From: Sedimenticola sp.
Lineage (GTDB): Bacteria > Pseudomonadota > Gammaproteobacteria > Chromatiales > Chromatiaceae
Assembly (NCBI GenBank): GCA_027038775.1
Contig: JALWGP010000201.1
Span: forward strand, 1-11,240
DNA: 11,240 bases
Direction of reading: 5' to 3'
The notes under the pieces were generated by a model. It had not been told where the DNA came from. It did not search any database and was given only the letters and a program-made list of their open reading frames with translations. A program made the position numbers and the translations under genes. Positions 1 to 7,019 of the stretch are shown piece after piece. The stretch's first letter is position 1, and each line of letters starts with the position of its first letter.

Positions 1-711
1 CACTTTCACCGCGGTGTTCACCTTCACTTCGTCCAGCCTTTCGTAGGGGACCTGGATCTCGAGCCACAAGGGATCCAGGCGGCCGATGCGGTAGATGGGG
101 CTGGCGATCTCCACCCGCTGGCCGGGCGTGGCGAGCTGTTCGAGCACCACCCCGTCCATGGGCGAGCGCACCTGGAGGGTGGCGGAGAGGCGGTGGTGCT
201 TTTCCAGGGCTTTCACGGCCGCTTCGTCCATGCCGGAGAGCACGAGGGCCTGTCGCCGCTGTTCCACCTCGGTTCTGGCCTGGGTGAAACGTGCGCGGGT
301 TTCGAGAAAACGCCGCTCGGCGATGATGCCCTCCGCTTTGAGCTGGCGGTCGCGGTTCAGTTCGGCGCGCGCCAGGCCGAGGCGGGTGAGGGCCTCCAGG
401 TAGAGGCGCTGTTCCTCCACCAGCCTGGGGCTCTGGATGGTGGCGAGGGGTTGGCCCTTGCGTACCTTTTCACCCTCGGCGACCAGCAGGCTGGTGAGCA
501 GCCCTTCCTGGGGCGCCGTGACCACCCGGAGCTGGGCGTTGGGTACCCTCACCTTGGCGGGATAGGCGGTTCCCCATGCCCGGGAGACGGGGGCCACGGT
601 CGTGGTGTGGATGCCCAGCGCCTTCTCCTGTTCCGGCGCGATGTCGATGCGTGGGGCCGCGTGGGCGGTGCCGCCCAGCAGCAGGGCGAGTGCGAGAAGC
701 GTCTTTTTCAT
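1..711 (-). CDS. RND efflux periplasmic adaptor (membrane fusion protein), CusB/CzcB-like, 3' end cut by window
   Basis: Periplasmic adaptor that would link an inner-membrane RND pump to the outer-membrane channel encoded just upstream. The visible 237 codons begin with a Sec signal peptide (MKKTLLALALLLGGTAHA, residues 1-18). A biotinyl/lipoyl-like half follows around residues 70-95 (AEGEKVRKGQPLATIQSP), then a helical hairpin of alternating charged and Leu/Ala residues (about 97-165). The second lipoyl half has the family-typical SPMDGVVLEQLATPGQRV, and then the start of the beta-barrel domain appears (DPLWLEIQVPYERLDEVKV). The ATG at 711 overlaps the TGA of the upstream channel gene (ATGA), indicating translational coupling. 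The motif pattern resembles heavy-metal CusB/CzcB adaptors more than AcrA drug adaptors, but the substrate is inferred. The reading frame is open to base 1, so the C-terminus and probably the pump gene lie outside the window. Confidence 0.88.
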   Translation of the reverse strand, partial: MKKTLLALALLLGGTAHAAPRIDIAPEQEKALGIHTTTVAPVSRAWGTAYPAKVRVPNAQLRVVTAPQEGLLTSLLVAEGEKVRKGQPLATIQSPRLVEEQRLYLEALTRLGLARAELNRDRQLKAEGIIAERRFLETRARFTQARTEVEQRRQALVLSGMDEAAVKALEKHHRLSATLQVRSPMDGVVLEQLATPGQRVEIASPIYRIGRLDPLWLEIQVPYERLDEVKVNTAVKV

Positions 712-1922
712 CGGGGGATCACTCCTGAAACGTGATTCTTGCGGGCCAGGGCGCGGGCCTTTTCCAGTTTTCTCAGCCGCAGTTCACGGGTGGCCTGGTA
801 GGACTGCCGCCGCGCCAGCAGCAGCTGGTAGAGATCCATCTCTCCCAGCTCGAATGCCCGCTGTGCCAGCTTCAGACGGGAGAGGGAGAGGCGGTGGTTC
901 CGCTCTGCCAGCAGGTGGAGCCGGGTGGCTCGCGCCACCTCCTGTTCGGCCCGGGCCAGCTCCAGCTGCAGTTCCCTGCGGGCAAGGTCGAGGGAGGCCT
1001 GGGCCCGGGTGAGCTCGGCCTCCGCCTCGGCGATGGCGGGTGCCGCGGGTGCGCCGGTGCCAAGTGGCATGCTCACCTCCAGGCCCAGGGAGTCGGTATA
1101 GTCCTGGTTGCGGTCGCCGCGATCCCGTTTCGCAAACAGCGAGACCACCGGCGTGGCGCGGCGCCGGGCGCGGGCGTCGGCGGTCCTGGCCCGGGCCGTC
1201 TCCACCTGGGCCACCAGTGCGGCCAGCCGGGGGTGCGTGGCGGGGTTTTCCTCCGCCTTCCTGGCGGAAAAGGCTTCCAGGTCGTCCGGGAGGGCGTCCA
1301 GGCCGGTGTAGTTGCGCCAGGCGATACGCGCCTTCCGCAGGGCGTCCAGCGCCTCCTGGTAACCTGCTTCGGCAGTGATCAGGTCCTGTTGGGCCAGCAG
1401 AAGGTCGTTGCGGCTCACCTCACCCACCTCGTGGCGATGCCGGATGTCCTGGACCAGGGCCCTGGCCGCGGCCCACTGCTTCGTGGACTCCTTGAGTTCG
1501 GCCTGGGCGATACGCAGCTGCCAGGCCCGTTCCAGCACTTCGCCGGCCACCTGCCAGAGCAACCTCTTCCGGTCGTCGTCGGCGAGGCGCCCGATGTTGT
1601 CGGCGATGGCTGCCCTGGCGCTGCGTTGGCCGGGGAGCAGCACCGGCAGGGAGATGCCCACCACGTACTCCTCGTAGCCGAAGTCGCTGCCGAAGGTGTC
1701 CCCCGTGGCCGAAAGGGTCACGGACGGATCGCCGCCGAGCAAGGATTCCGCCTGCTGCCGGTAGCCGGCTTCTACCTTGTGCCGGGCCTCCGCCAGTCGA
1801 GATTCGGGATGTCGTTCCAGGGAAGCCTGGACGGCCTCGGCCAGGGTGACGGCGTGTACGGGCAGGGCCGCCAGGACGAGGATCGCCAGCAGGGCGGTAT
1901 GAACCAGGTGTCCGGTATGCAT
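708..1922 (-). CDS. TolC-family outer-membrane efflux channel (CusC/CzcC-like)
   Basis: A 404-aa outer-membrane factor with a signal peptide of about 25 residues (MHTGHLVHTALLAILVLAALPVHA) followed by VTLAEAVQASLERHP, the classic opening of TolC-family proteins. Two long helical repeats follow. Each has amphipathic Ala/Glu/Arg-rich helices, and each repeat has a short beta-strand region (YEEYVVGISLPV near 84-95; YTDSLGLEVSMPLG in the second half). The second repeat ends with LAQRAFELGEMDLYQLLLARR, a typical TolC C-terminal motif. The length (about 400 aa) fits the CzcC group. It is the first gene of the efflux operon and its stop overlaps the start of the adaptor gene. Its putative promoter is half of the shared operator at 1975-2015; the implied 5' leader is about 30 nt. 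The Shine-Dalgarno before ATG 1922 is weak. Function as channel is secure; the exported substrate is not. Confidence 0.88.
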   Translation of the reverse strand: MHTGHLVHTALLAILVLAALPVHAVTLAEAVQASLERHPESRLAEARHKVEAGYRQQAESLLGGDPSVTLSATGDTFGSDFGYEEYVVGISLPVLLPGQRSARAAIADNIGRLADDDRKRLLWQVAGEVLERAWQLRIAQAELKESTKQWAAARALVQDIRHRHEVGEVSRNDLLLAQQDLITAEAGYQEALDALRKARIAWRNYTGLDALPDDLEAFSARKAEENPATHPRLAALVAQVETARARTADARARRRATPVVSLFAKRDRGDRNQDYTDSLGLEVSMPLGTGAPAAPAIAEAEAELTRAQASLDLARRELQLELARAEQEVARATRLHLLAERNHRLSLSRLKLAQRAFELGEMDLYQLLLARRQSYQATRELRLRKLEKARALARKNHVSGVIPR

Positions 1923-1959
1923 CGGATGATCTCGAAATCGGTGACCGTCGGAAGGGGCA

Positions 1960-1991
1960 AGTGTACGGGGTTAGACTGAATCCAAACTGAA
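1960..1991 (-). promoter_or_regulatory. Predicted promoter of the efflux operon with response-regulator direct repeat
   Basis: Read on the minus strand, the arm TTCAGTTTGGATTCAG (1991-1976) contains TTCAG twice with an 11-bp period. Exactly 10 bp later comes TACACT (1965-1960), a reasonable -10 hexamer. No good -35 hexamer is visible, which fits an activator-dependent promoter of the PhoB/PhoP/PmrA kind. The start point would fall near 1953. Confidence 0.55.
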
Positions 1992-2015
1992 AATGGTGTT
2001 CAGTTTGGGTTCAGT
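1975..2015. promoter_or_regulatory. Symmetric operator: 17-bp inverted repeat built from 11-bp-spaced direct repeats
   Basis: The left arm CTGAATCCAAACTGAA (1976-1991) and right arm TTCAGTTTGGGTTCAG (1999-2014) are reverse complements with one mismatch and a 7-bp spacer. The flanking 1975 A and 2015 T extend the pairing to 17 bp. Within each arm the pentamer CTGAA/TTCAG occurs twice, one helical turn (11 bp) apart, which is the layout bound by dimers of OmpR/PhoB-family regulators (PmrA/QseB-type boxes have the same geometry). It lies between the efflux operon and the operon containing an OmpR-family regulator, so that regulator is the likely ligand (inference). Confidence 0.7.
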
Positions 2016-2030
2016 TCGTGCGGCTAGAAT
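1999..2030 (+). promoter_or_regulatory. Predicted promoter of the PepSY-regulator-kinase operon
   Basis: The right operator arm (1999-2014) is followed after exactly 10 bp by TAGAAT (2025-2030), a good -10 hexamer. There is no convincing -35 element, consistent with activation by a regulator bound to the direct repeat. The start site would be near 2037, giving a leader of about 36 nt. The same spacing is seen on the opposite strand. Confidence 0.55.
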
Positions 2031-2072
2031 CTGCCCAGACATGGGCTCCGCCCTTCGGTTATTGTTCTCGTG

Positions 2073-2426
2073 ATGAAACCTCTTTCTTTTCTTGTCGTGG
2101 CTTTCCTGGCATTCCTGCTGGGCGCGCTGGCCCTGTGGATGGCGCGTGAACAGTGGGAAAGCTACGAGCACGACGTGGAGCACGGGGGGTATTGGGACGG
2201 CGGTGATGCCGTGGAAACGGCCGGGCTGCTCTCCCTGGAGGAGATCGTCCGACGCCTGGAGCTGCCGGCAAAGAGCCGTATCCTGGAGGTGGAACGGGAG
2301 CTGGAGTCGGGGCGGATGTACTACGAGATCGAATTCCTCCTGCCGGATGGCCGCATCGAGGAGGTGATGGTGGATCCGCGCACCGCCGAGGTGGTGAAAA
2401 GAGAGCGCGAGGAGGGGGAAGATTGA
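2073..2426 (+). CDS. Small membrane-anchored PepSY-domain protein
   Basis: A 117-aa protein with one N-terminal hydrophobic segment (residues 4-22, SFLVVAFLAFLLGALALWM), uncleaved anchor or signal. An acidic linker and a single PepSY-like domain follow (about 53-113: LSLEEIVRRLEL, then YYEIEFLLPDGRIEEVMVDP). PepSY modules are often encoded beside two-component systems and are thought to act in the periplasm. Here the gene comes first in the operon, and its TGA overlaps the TTG start of the response regulator. It may modulate the kinase sensor domain or act as an extracytoplasmic sensor, but this is inference. A GTG directly before the ATG (2070) is an alternative start adding one residue. No clear Shine-Dalgarno precedes either. 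Confidence 0.8.
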   Translation: MKPLSFLVVAFLAFLLGALALWMAREQWESYEHDVEHGGYWDGGDAVETAGLLSLEEIVRRLELPAKSRILEVERELESGRMYYEIEFLLPDGRIEEVMVDPRTAEVVKREREEGED

Positions 2427-3082
2427 GGCTGCTGCTGGTGGAGGACGACGAAGCGTTGGTGAAGGGGCTGCTGCCCCAGCTGCGCCAGGCCGGCTACGCC
2501 GTGGACGTGGCCACGGACGGGCGGGAGGCGCTGTTCCTTGGAGAGACCGAGAGCTACGACCTGGTGGTGCTGGATCTCGGCCTGCCGGAGATGGGCGGGC
2601 TCGAGGTGCTGACGCAGTGGCGCGCGCGGGAGATCCCGGTGCCCGTGCTGATTCTCACTGCCCGGGACAGCTGGATGGAAAAGGTGGAGGGGCTCCGCGC
2701 CGGTGCCGACGACTATCTCACCAAGCCCTTTCACACGGAAGAACTGCTGGCGCGATTGCAGGCGCTGCTGCGGCGCAGTCACGGCCGGGTAGAGGGACAA
2801 CTGCGGGTGAACGACATCCTGCTGGACGAGGAGCACCAGCAGGTGCGCCTGGACAGCGGCGAGACGGTACCCCTCACCGGCACCGAGTTTCGCCTGCTGC
2901 GATACTTCATGATGAACCCGGGCAAGCTGCTCTCCAAGAGCCGCCTCACCGAGCACGTCTACGAACAGGACTTCGACCGTGACAGCAACCTCATCGAGGT
3001 CTACGTGCGGCGCCTGCGGGAGAAGATCGGCAGGGAGCGCATCGAGACGCGCCGGGGGCAGGGGTATGTCTTCCGCGGATAG
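2423..3082 (+). CDS. OmpR-family response regulator (PmrA/QseB/PhoP-like)
   Basis: A 219-aa DNA-binding response regulator. The receiver domain (1-115) has the acidic pocket E7/D8/D9, phospho-acceptor D51 (VVLDLGLPEMGG), T79 (ILTARD) and K101 (DDYLTKPF). The C-terminal winged helix (about 125-217) contains TGTEFRLLRYFMMNPGKLLS, then the recognition-helix region SNLIEVYVRRLREKI and the wing RRGQGYVF. The start is TTG, supported by a GGAGG 7 nt upstream and by the match of MRLLLVEDDE to family N-termini; TTGA overlaps the stop of the PepSY gene. The kinase gene starts inside its last codons. It probably binds the operator at 1975-2015, making the efflux operon and its own operon targets. The signal is unknown, possibly a metal or cationic compound given the pump. 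Confidence 0.92.
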   Translation: MRLLLVEDDEALVKGLLPQLRQAGYAVDVATDGREALFLGETESYDLVVLDLGLPEMGGLEVLTQWRAREIPVPVLILTARDSWMEKVEGLRAGADDYLTKPFHTEELLARLQALLRRSHGRVEGQLRVNDILLDEEHQQVRLDSGETVPLTGTEFRLLRYFMMNPGKLLSKSRLTEHVYEQDFDRDSNLIEVYVRRLREKIGRERIETRRGQGYVFRG

Positions 3083-4382
3083 CCGGCCGGTCTCCCTGGA
3101 GGCCAGCCTCAGCCGGCTGCTGACGCTCCTGCTCTTCCTGGTGCTGCTCCTGCTGCTGGGCATCGCCGCCTGGATCGGGCGCGAGAGCGCCATCCAGTTC
3201 GCGCTTTCCCGGCTGCACCACGACGCCGAGGCCATCATCGGCAACCTGGACGTGGGTGGCAGGCGGCTGGCAGGCGACATCCAGCCCATCTACCGCCAGC
3301 CCCTTTCCGGGCACTACTACCTGGTCCGCTTCCGGGACGGCACCTCCATCAAGAGCCGCTCCCTGTGGGACGAGGGGCTGCAGGTTCCGGAACGGGTTTC
3401 CCGGCTGCCCCGTTACTGGCTGATGAACGGCCCACGGGACCAGAAGCTGCTGGTGTGGCAGAAGTCCTACGAGAAGAACGGGGAGACCTTCACCATCGCC
3501 ATCGCCGAGGACGTGGCACCCCTGCTGGCCGCCATCTGGCGCTTCGTTGGCATCGGCGTGGTGGCTTCCGTCGCCGCGGTGCTGCTCATGCTGCTGCTGC
3601 AGCGATTCATCATCCGCCGCGCCTTCACCCGGCTGGACCGGATCGGTGAGGAGGTTCGGGAAGTGCGCAAGGGAAGCCGGGAGGAGGTGGGCACCGACGT
3701 GCCCGCCGAGGTGCTTCCCGTGGTGGAGGAGTTCAACCAGTTGCTGCACGCCTGGCGACAGCACCAGGAGCGGTCGCGCAACGCGGTGGGCAACCTGGCC
3801 CATGCGCTGAAGACCCCGCTGCAGGTGATTATGCGCTTCGGCGAGGCCCGGAACGAACCCGTGATCCTGGAACAGAGCCGGCACATGCAGCACCTCATCG
3901 AGCAGGAACTCAAGCGGGCCCGCATCACCGGCCGGGCGGCGGTGGGGCGTCACTTCCGCCCGCGGGAGGACCTGGGGGCACTGGCAGAGACCCTGAGCAC
4001 GCTCTACCACCAGAAGGCGCTGCACATCGGCCTGGAGGTCGAGTCGCCCGAGACCCTCTACCTCGACCAGGGAGACATGCTGGAACTCGTCGGCAACCTT
4101 CTCGACAATGCCGCCAAGTGGGCGGAAAAGGAGGTGCGCCTGCACCTGGATGTGGACGGGAACCTGGCAGTGGTGGTGGAGGACGACGGTCCCGGCATCG
4201 ACCCCCATCGGCGGAAGCGGCTGCTGGACCGCGGAAGCCGCCTGGACGAGAACCGGCCCGGCCACGGGCTCGGCCTGGCCATCGTGCGGGACATCGTGGC
4301 GCTCTACGGCGGCAGCCTGGAGCTGGACGATTCACCCTCGCTGGGCGGGCTGCGGGTGCGGGTGACCTTGCCCCTGGAGTGA
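3066..4382 (+). CDS. PhoQ-like membrane sensor histidine kinase
   Basis: A 438-aa inner-membrane kinase. The first transmembrane helix is at about 17-37 and the second at about 158-178, enclosing a periplasmic sensor of roughly 120 residues. A HAMP-like linker follows, then the dimerisation helix with phospho-acceptor H246 in NLAHALKTPLQVI. The H-box form A-H-x-L-K-T-P is that of PhoQ relatives rather than the common SHELRTP. The ATPase domain has the N-box ELVGNLLDNAAKW (N344, N348), G1 DDGPGID (G375) and G2 GHGLGLAIVRD. The ATG at 3066 lies 17 nt inside the regulator gene and matches the start of a plausible cytoplasmic N-terminus; in-frame sequence upstream is only a shadow of the regulator. 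Its 3' end overlaps the opposing kinase gene by 51 bp. It is the cognate partner of the upstream regulator by operon structure. Confidence 0.9.
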   Translation: MSSADSRPVSLEASLSRLLTLLLFLVLLLLLGIAAWIGRESAIQFALSRLHHDAEAIIGNLDVGGRRLAGDIQPIYRQPLSGHYYLVRFRDGTSIKSRSLWDEGLQVPERVSRLPRYWLMNGPRDQKLLVWQKSYEKNGETFTIAIAEDVAPLLAAIWRFVGIGVVASVAAVLLMLLLQRFIIRRAFTRLDRIGEEVREVRKGSREEVGTDVPAEVLPVVEEFNQLLHAWRQHQERSRNAVGNLAHALKTPLQVIMRFGEARNEPVILEQSRHMQHLIEQELKRARITGRAAVGRHFRPREDLGALAETLSTLYHQKALHIGLEVESPETLYLDQGDMLELVGNLLDNAAKWAEKEVRLHLDVDGNLAVVVEDDGPGIDPHRRKRLLDRGSRLDENRPGHGLGLAIVRDIVALYGGSLELDDSPSLGGLRVRVTLPLE

Positions 4383-5699
4383 CTTCACCTGCACGCAGGC
4401 CGCCAGCCCTCCTTCGTGGCGGTTTTCCAGTTTCACCTCCCATCCCTGGATGGCCGCCAGTTGGCGGACGATGGCCAGGCCCAGACCGCTGCCGCCGGTG
4501 GCGGTGCTGCGCGAGGGCTCCAGGCGGTGGAAGGGCTGGAACACCCTTTCCAGTTCCGCTTCGGGGATGCCGGGACCGCGGTCGATCACGCAGACCCTGG
4601 CCTTCGCTTTCCCGCACTCCAGGCGCAGCACGACCTCCTTCCCGTTCCCGTAGTGGAGGGCGTTGTCCAGCAGGTTGCCGAGGATGCGGCGCATGGGCAG
4701 CGCCGGTACCTCCATGGAGCAGGAGGAGGGCAGCTCCACGACGAGGGCTTCTCCCTGCCTGCGGTACTCTTCCGCCACCGTCTCCACCAGGTGCTGCAGG
4801 GGCCGCCGTTCCATTGCGCCGTCGTCCGCCTGCAGGGCGCCGGCCAGCTCCAGCGTGCGGGTGACGATGTCGTTCATCTCTTCCAGGTCCCGTCTCATCT
4901 GCGCCAGCAGCTCCGGGTCAGAGTGCTCTTCCAGGAGCTCCAGGGCGATGCCGAGGCGGGCGAGCGGGGTGCGCAGGTCGTGGGAGATCCCTCCCAGCAG
5001 CGTGGTCCGGTTCTCCAGCAGCCGCTGTACTTCGCTGCCAAGCTCGTTGAACTTGCGGGCCAGGAGGGCCAGTTCGGTGGGGCCGCTCTCTTCCAGGGGC
5101 TCGAGAAGACCGCTCTGGCCGAGCCGCTGCACCCCCTGGCCCAGGCGGGTCAGGGGACGGTTGATCCGGCGCACCACGAGCAGGGTCGTGATGAGAATGA
5201 AGGTTCCCGCACCGGCGAAGATCCACAACAGTGCCCGCGGCGGCCTGGCGCCCACCCGGTCGTGGGAGAAGCCGAGGTAGAGGATCCTGTCGCCCGCCGG
5301 TACGGGGGCCCAGTACCACTGTTCTTCTTCGGGTACCTGGTGGAGGTGGGTTGGTTGTCCCAGGCGCCGGTCCAGTGCCTTTTCCAGGAAACGCATGTAG
5401 GGGGAGTGGTAGGCGAGGGGTTGCAGGGATCCCGGTGGAGGGGTATCCCGGAGCCGGAGTCGATGCTCCTGCTCCAGTTCGGCGACGAACTCGGGCCGGA
5501 TCGGCGGGGGCAGCTCCACCCAGGTCTGGGCCGACAGCACGATGAGGGCCGCCAAGTCGTCCGCTGCCTGCTGGCCGACCGGTAACAGGATGTACCTGAA
5601 GGTGACGATGCCCGTGAAAAGGATGAACAGGAGGAGGGCGGCGGCGAGGGTGAGCGCGGTTCTTGCGAAGAGGCTGTTGGGGGCTCTCATGCCGGTCAC
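4332..5699 (-). CDS. envZ: EnvZ-like sensor histidine kinase
   Basis: A 455-aa kinase with transmembrane helices at about 16-38 and 158-176, and a periplasmic region of about 115 residues between them. A HAMP domain (RRINRPLTRLGQGVQRLG) follows, with phospho-acceptor H240 in GGISHDLRTPLARL, N-box ILGNLLDNALHY, G1 DRGPGIP, F-box VFQPFHR and G2 GSGLGLAIVRQ. Order, H-box and length agree with the EnvZ family (about 450 aa). The GTG start at 5699 overlaps the TGA of ompR (GTGA); ATG at 5690 is an alternative three codons in. It would phosphorylate the OmpR encoded upstream. The last 16 codons, rich in Gly, His, Pro and Gln, read antisense through the end of the PhoQ-like kinase gene and look like non-conserved read-through. 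Confidence 0.88.
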   Translation of the reverse strand: MTGMRAPNSLFARTALTLAAALLLFILFTGIVTFRYILLPVGQQAADDLAALIVLSAQTWVELPPPIRPEFVAELEQEHRLRLRDTPPPGSLQPLAYHSPYMRFLEKALDRRLGQPTHLHQVPEEEQWYWAPVPAGDRILYLGFSHDRVGARPPRALLWIFAGAGTFILITTLLVVRRINRPLTRLGQGVQRLGQSGLLEPLEESGPTELALLARKFNELGSEVQRLLENRTTLLGGISHDLRTPLARLGIALELLEEHSDPELLAQMRRDLEEMNDIVTRTLELAGALQADDGAMERRPLQHLVETVAEEYRRQGEALVVELPSSCSMEVPALPMRRILGNLLDNALHYGNGKEVVLRLECGKAKARVCVIDRGPGIPEAELERVFQPFHRLEPSRSTATGGSGLGLAIVRQLAAIQGWEVKLENRHEGGLAACVQVKSLQGQGHPHPQPAQRG

Positions 5700-6406
5700 G
5701 CCGCGTCCGGCTCCGGCGTAAACATGTAGCCCTTGCCCCAGACAGTGCGGATGTAGCGGGGCTCCCTCGGATCGGGTTCGATCTTGTGCCGCAGGCGGGT
5801 GATGCGGACATCGATGCTGCGGTCGTAGGGTGAGCGCTCGTAGCCCTTGAGCAGATCGATGAGACGATCCCTGCTGAGAACCCGGTTGGGGTTGCGGGCC
5901 AGGATCTCCAGCAGTGCCATTTCCCCGCTGGTGAGCGGGACCTCCGTTTTCCCCTTCCAGAGCGTGTGGCTGTGCAGGTTGAGCCGGTAGGGACCGAAAC
6001 GGAAGACCTCGGTTTCACCGGTTTTCCTGCTGCTCTCGGTGCGCCTGAGGATGGCGCGGATGCGGGCCGCCAGTTCGCGGGGGTTGAAGGGCTTGGCGAG
6101 GTAGTCGTCGGCACCGATCTCCAGTCCGACGATGCGGTCGATCTCCTCGCCGCGCGCGGAGAGGATGAGTACCGGCAGGTCCGTGGCGGCCCTGAGTTCC
6201 CGCGTCAGCGTCAGGCCGTCGTCCCCCGGCAGCATGAGGTCCATCACCACCAGGTCCGGCCGCTCCCGGGAGATCAGCGCCTTCATGGTCCTGCCGTCAG
6301 CGGCGGTGCGCACCTCGAACCCCTGCCCGCGCAGGTAGCGCTGGAGCAGGTTCCGCAGGGCCGGGTCGTCGTCGACGACCAGTATGCTGGGCGGGTGGCG
6401 GGACAT
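5696..6406 (-). CDS. ompR: OmpR response regulator
   Basis: A 236-aa regulator closely resembling OmpR. The receiver has D12/D13/D14, phospho-acceptor D56 (VVMDLMLPGDDGL), S83 in place of the usual Thr, K105 (DYLAKPFNPRELAARIRA), and the stretch EEIDRIVGLEIGADDY that is almost diagnostic for OmpR. The winged-helix domain includes PLTSGEMALLEILARNPNRVLSR, split here by nothing unusual, then DRSIDVRITRLRHKIEPDP and the wing VWGKGYMF. ATG 6406 is chosen because MSRHPPSILVVDDD fits the family N-terminus; upstream in-frame codons lie in the intergenic gap and then shadow the divergent gene. The Shine-Dalgarno is weak. It forms an operon with the EnvZ-like kinase. The regulated genes are not visible, but a possible OmpR-like motif lies in its upstream gap. 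Confidence 0.9.
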   Translation of the reverse strand: MSRHPPSILVVDDDPALRNLLQRYLRGQGFEVRTAADGRTMKALISRERPDLVVMDLMLPGDDGLTLTRELRAATDLPVLILSARGEEIDRIVGLEIGADDYLAKPFNPRELAARIRAILRRTESSRKTGETEVFRFGPYRLNLHSHTLWKGKTEVPLTSGEMALLEILARNPNRVLSRDRLIDLLKGYERSPYDRSIDVRITRLRHKIEPDPREPRYIRTVWGKGYMFTPEPDAA

Positions 6407-6541
6407 GGGGGCGATGGTAGCAGAAGCCCCTGGGAAGGCCGGCAGATGAAACAAATTGTTACCGATTGTGGGGTGTGTGCCAGGGGCGGGCGCTGTATCA
6501 TTCCGGCGGTTTCGGATTTCGTGCAAAGAGGAAATGCAAAC
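6407..6541. promoter_or_regulatory. Divergent ompR / cytochrome intergenic region with small palindrome
   Basis: This 135-bp gap must hold the promoters for ompR (minus) and the cytochrome gene (plus). It contains the 11-bp palindrome AACAAATTGTT (6450-6460). Read on the minus strand from 6461, GTAACA and GTTTCA start 10 bp apart, resembling OmpR-type half-sites (GxxAC). A TATCAT at 6496-6501 could be a -10 for the cytochrome gene but has no matching -35. All assignments here are tentative. Confidence 0.3.
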
Positions 6542-7006
6542 ATGTGCCGGTTGTGCTGGATCGTTCTTTCCCTGCTGCTCCTGGTGATGGCCGGGGTGGC
6601 CTACAAGGTGGTGGTCGTGGGCAGCGTGGAGGAGACGCCGGACGGGCGCCAGGCGCTGCTGCTGACCCGTGCCGAGCGCAACCTGGTGCTGGCCGAGATG
6701 CGGGGATTCCTGGTGGCGGTGCAGGCCATCGTCGCCGCCACCAATGATGAGAAGATGGAAGCGGCGGCGGAGGCGGCCGCCCGGGTGGGCATGGCTGCGC
6801 AGACGGATATTCCCCCGGGGCTCATCGCCAAGCTGCCGCTGGAGTTCAAGAAGCTGGGCTTCGACACCCACCGGAAGTTCGACGCGCTGGCGCTGGATGC
6901 CCGTCAACTGGGCGATCCCGACCACACCCGGGAACAGCTGGCGGCGCTCATGGCCAACTGCCTCGCCTGCCATGCCGCCTACAGCCTGAAGGTGGCGGAC
7001 CAATAG
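6542..7006 (+). CDS. Membrane-anchored cytochrome c'/c556-like monohaem protein
   Basis: A 154-aa protein with an N-terminal hydrophobic segment (about 5-22, CWIVLSLLLLVMAGVAYK) and a helical, Ala/Glu/Arg-rich body. A single haem-binding site CLACH (C140, C143, H144) lies near the C-terminus, the arrangement of the four-helix-bundle cytochromes c' and c556. The conserved-looking stretch LPLEFKKLGFDTHRKFDAL precedes the haem helix. A Met in the first helix (AEMRGFL) could be the sixth ligand as in c556; if not used, the site would be open as in c', which binds NO and CO. AGAGGA (6527-6532) sits 9 nt before the ATG; a nearby ATG at 6534 is in another frame. It would function in the periplasm. 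Cleavage of the N-terminal segment is uncertain because no good signal-peptidase site is seen. Confidence 0.78.
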   Translation: MCRLCWIVLSLLLLVMAGVAYKVVVVGSVEETPDGRQALLLTRAERNLVLAEMRGFLVAVQAIVAATNDEKMEAAAEAAARVGMAAQTDIPPGLIAKLPLEFKKLGFDTHRKFDALALDARQLGDPDHTREQLAALMANCLACHAAYSLKVADQ

Positions 7007-7019
7007 CGGCGGGCCGGGT

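Noticed and set aside
732..1979. Long plus-strand open frame opposite the TolC-family gene
   Set aside because: Gly/Gln/Leu-rich antisense product with no domain; the minus-strand frame has clear TolC motifs and a signal peptide.
2991..4265. Long minus-strand open frame opposite the PhoQ-like kinase
   Set aside because: His/Gln/Val/Gly-rich composition typical of antisense frames in GC-rich DNA; the plus-strand product is a complete kinase.
6407..7003. Long minus-strand extension of the OmpR reading frame across the cytochrome gene
   Set aside because: It is the antisense shadow of the cytochrome gene; OmpR homology begins at the ATG at 6406.
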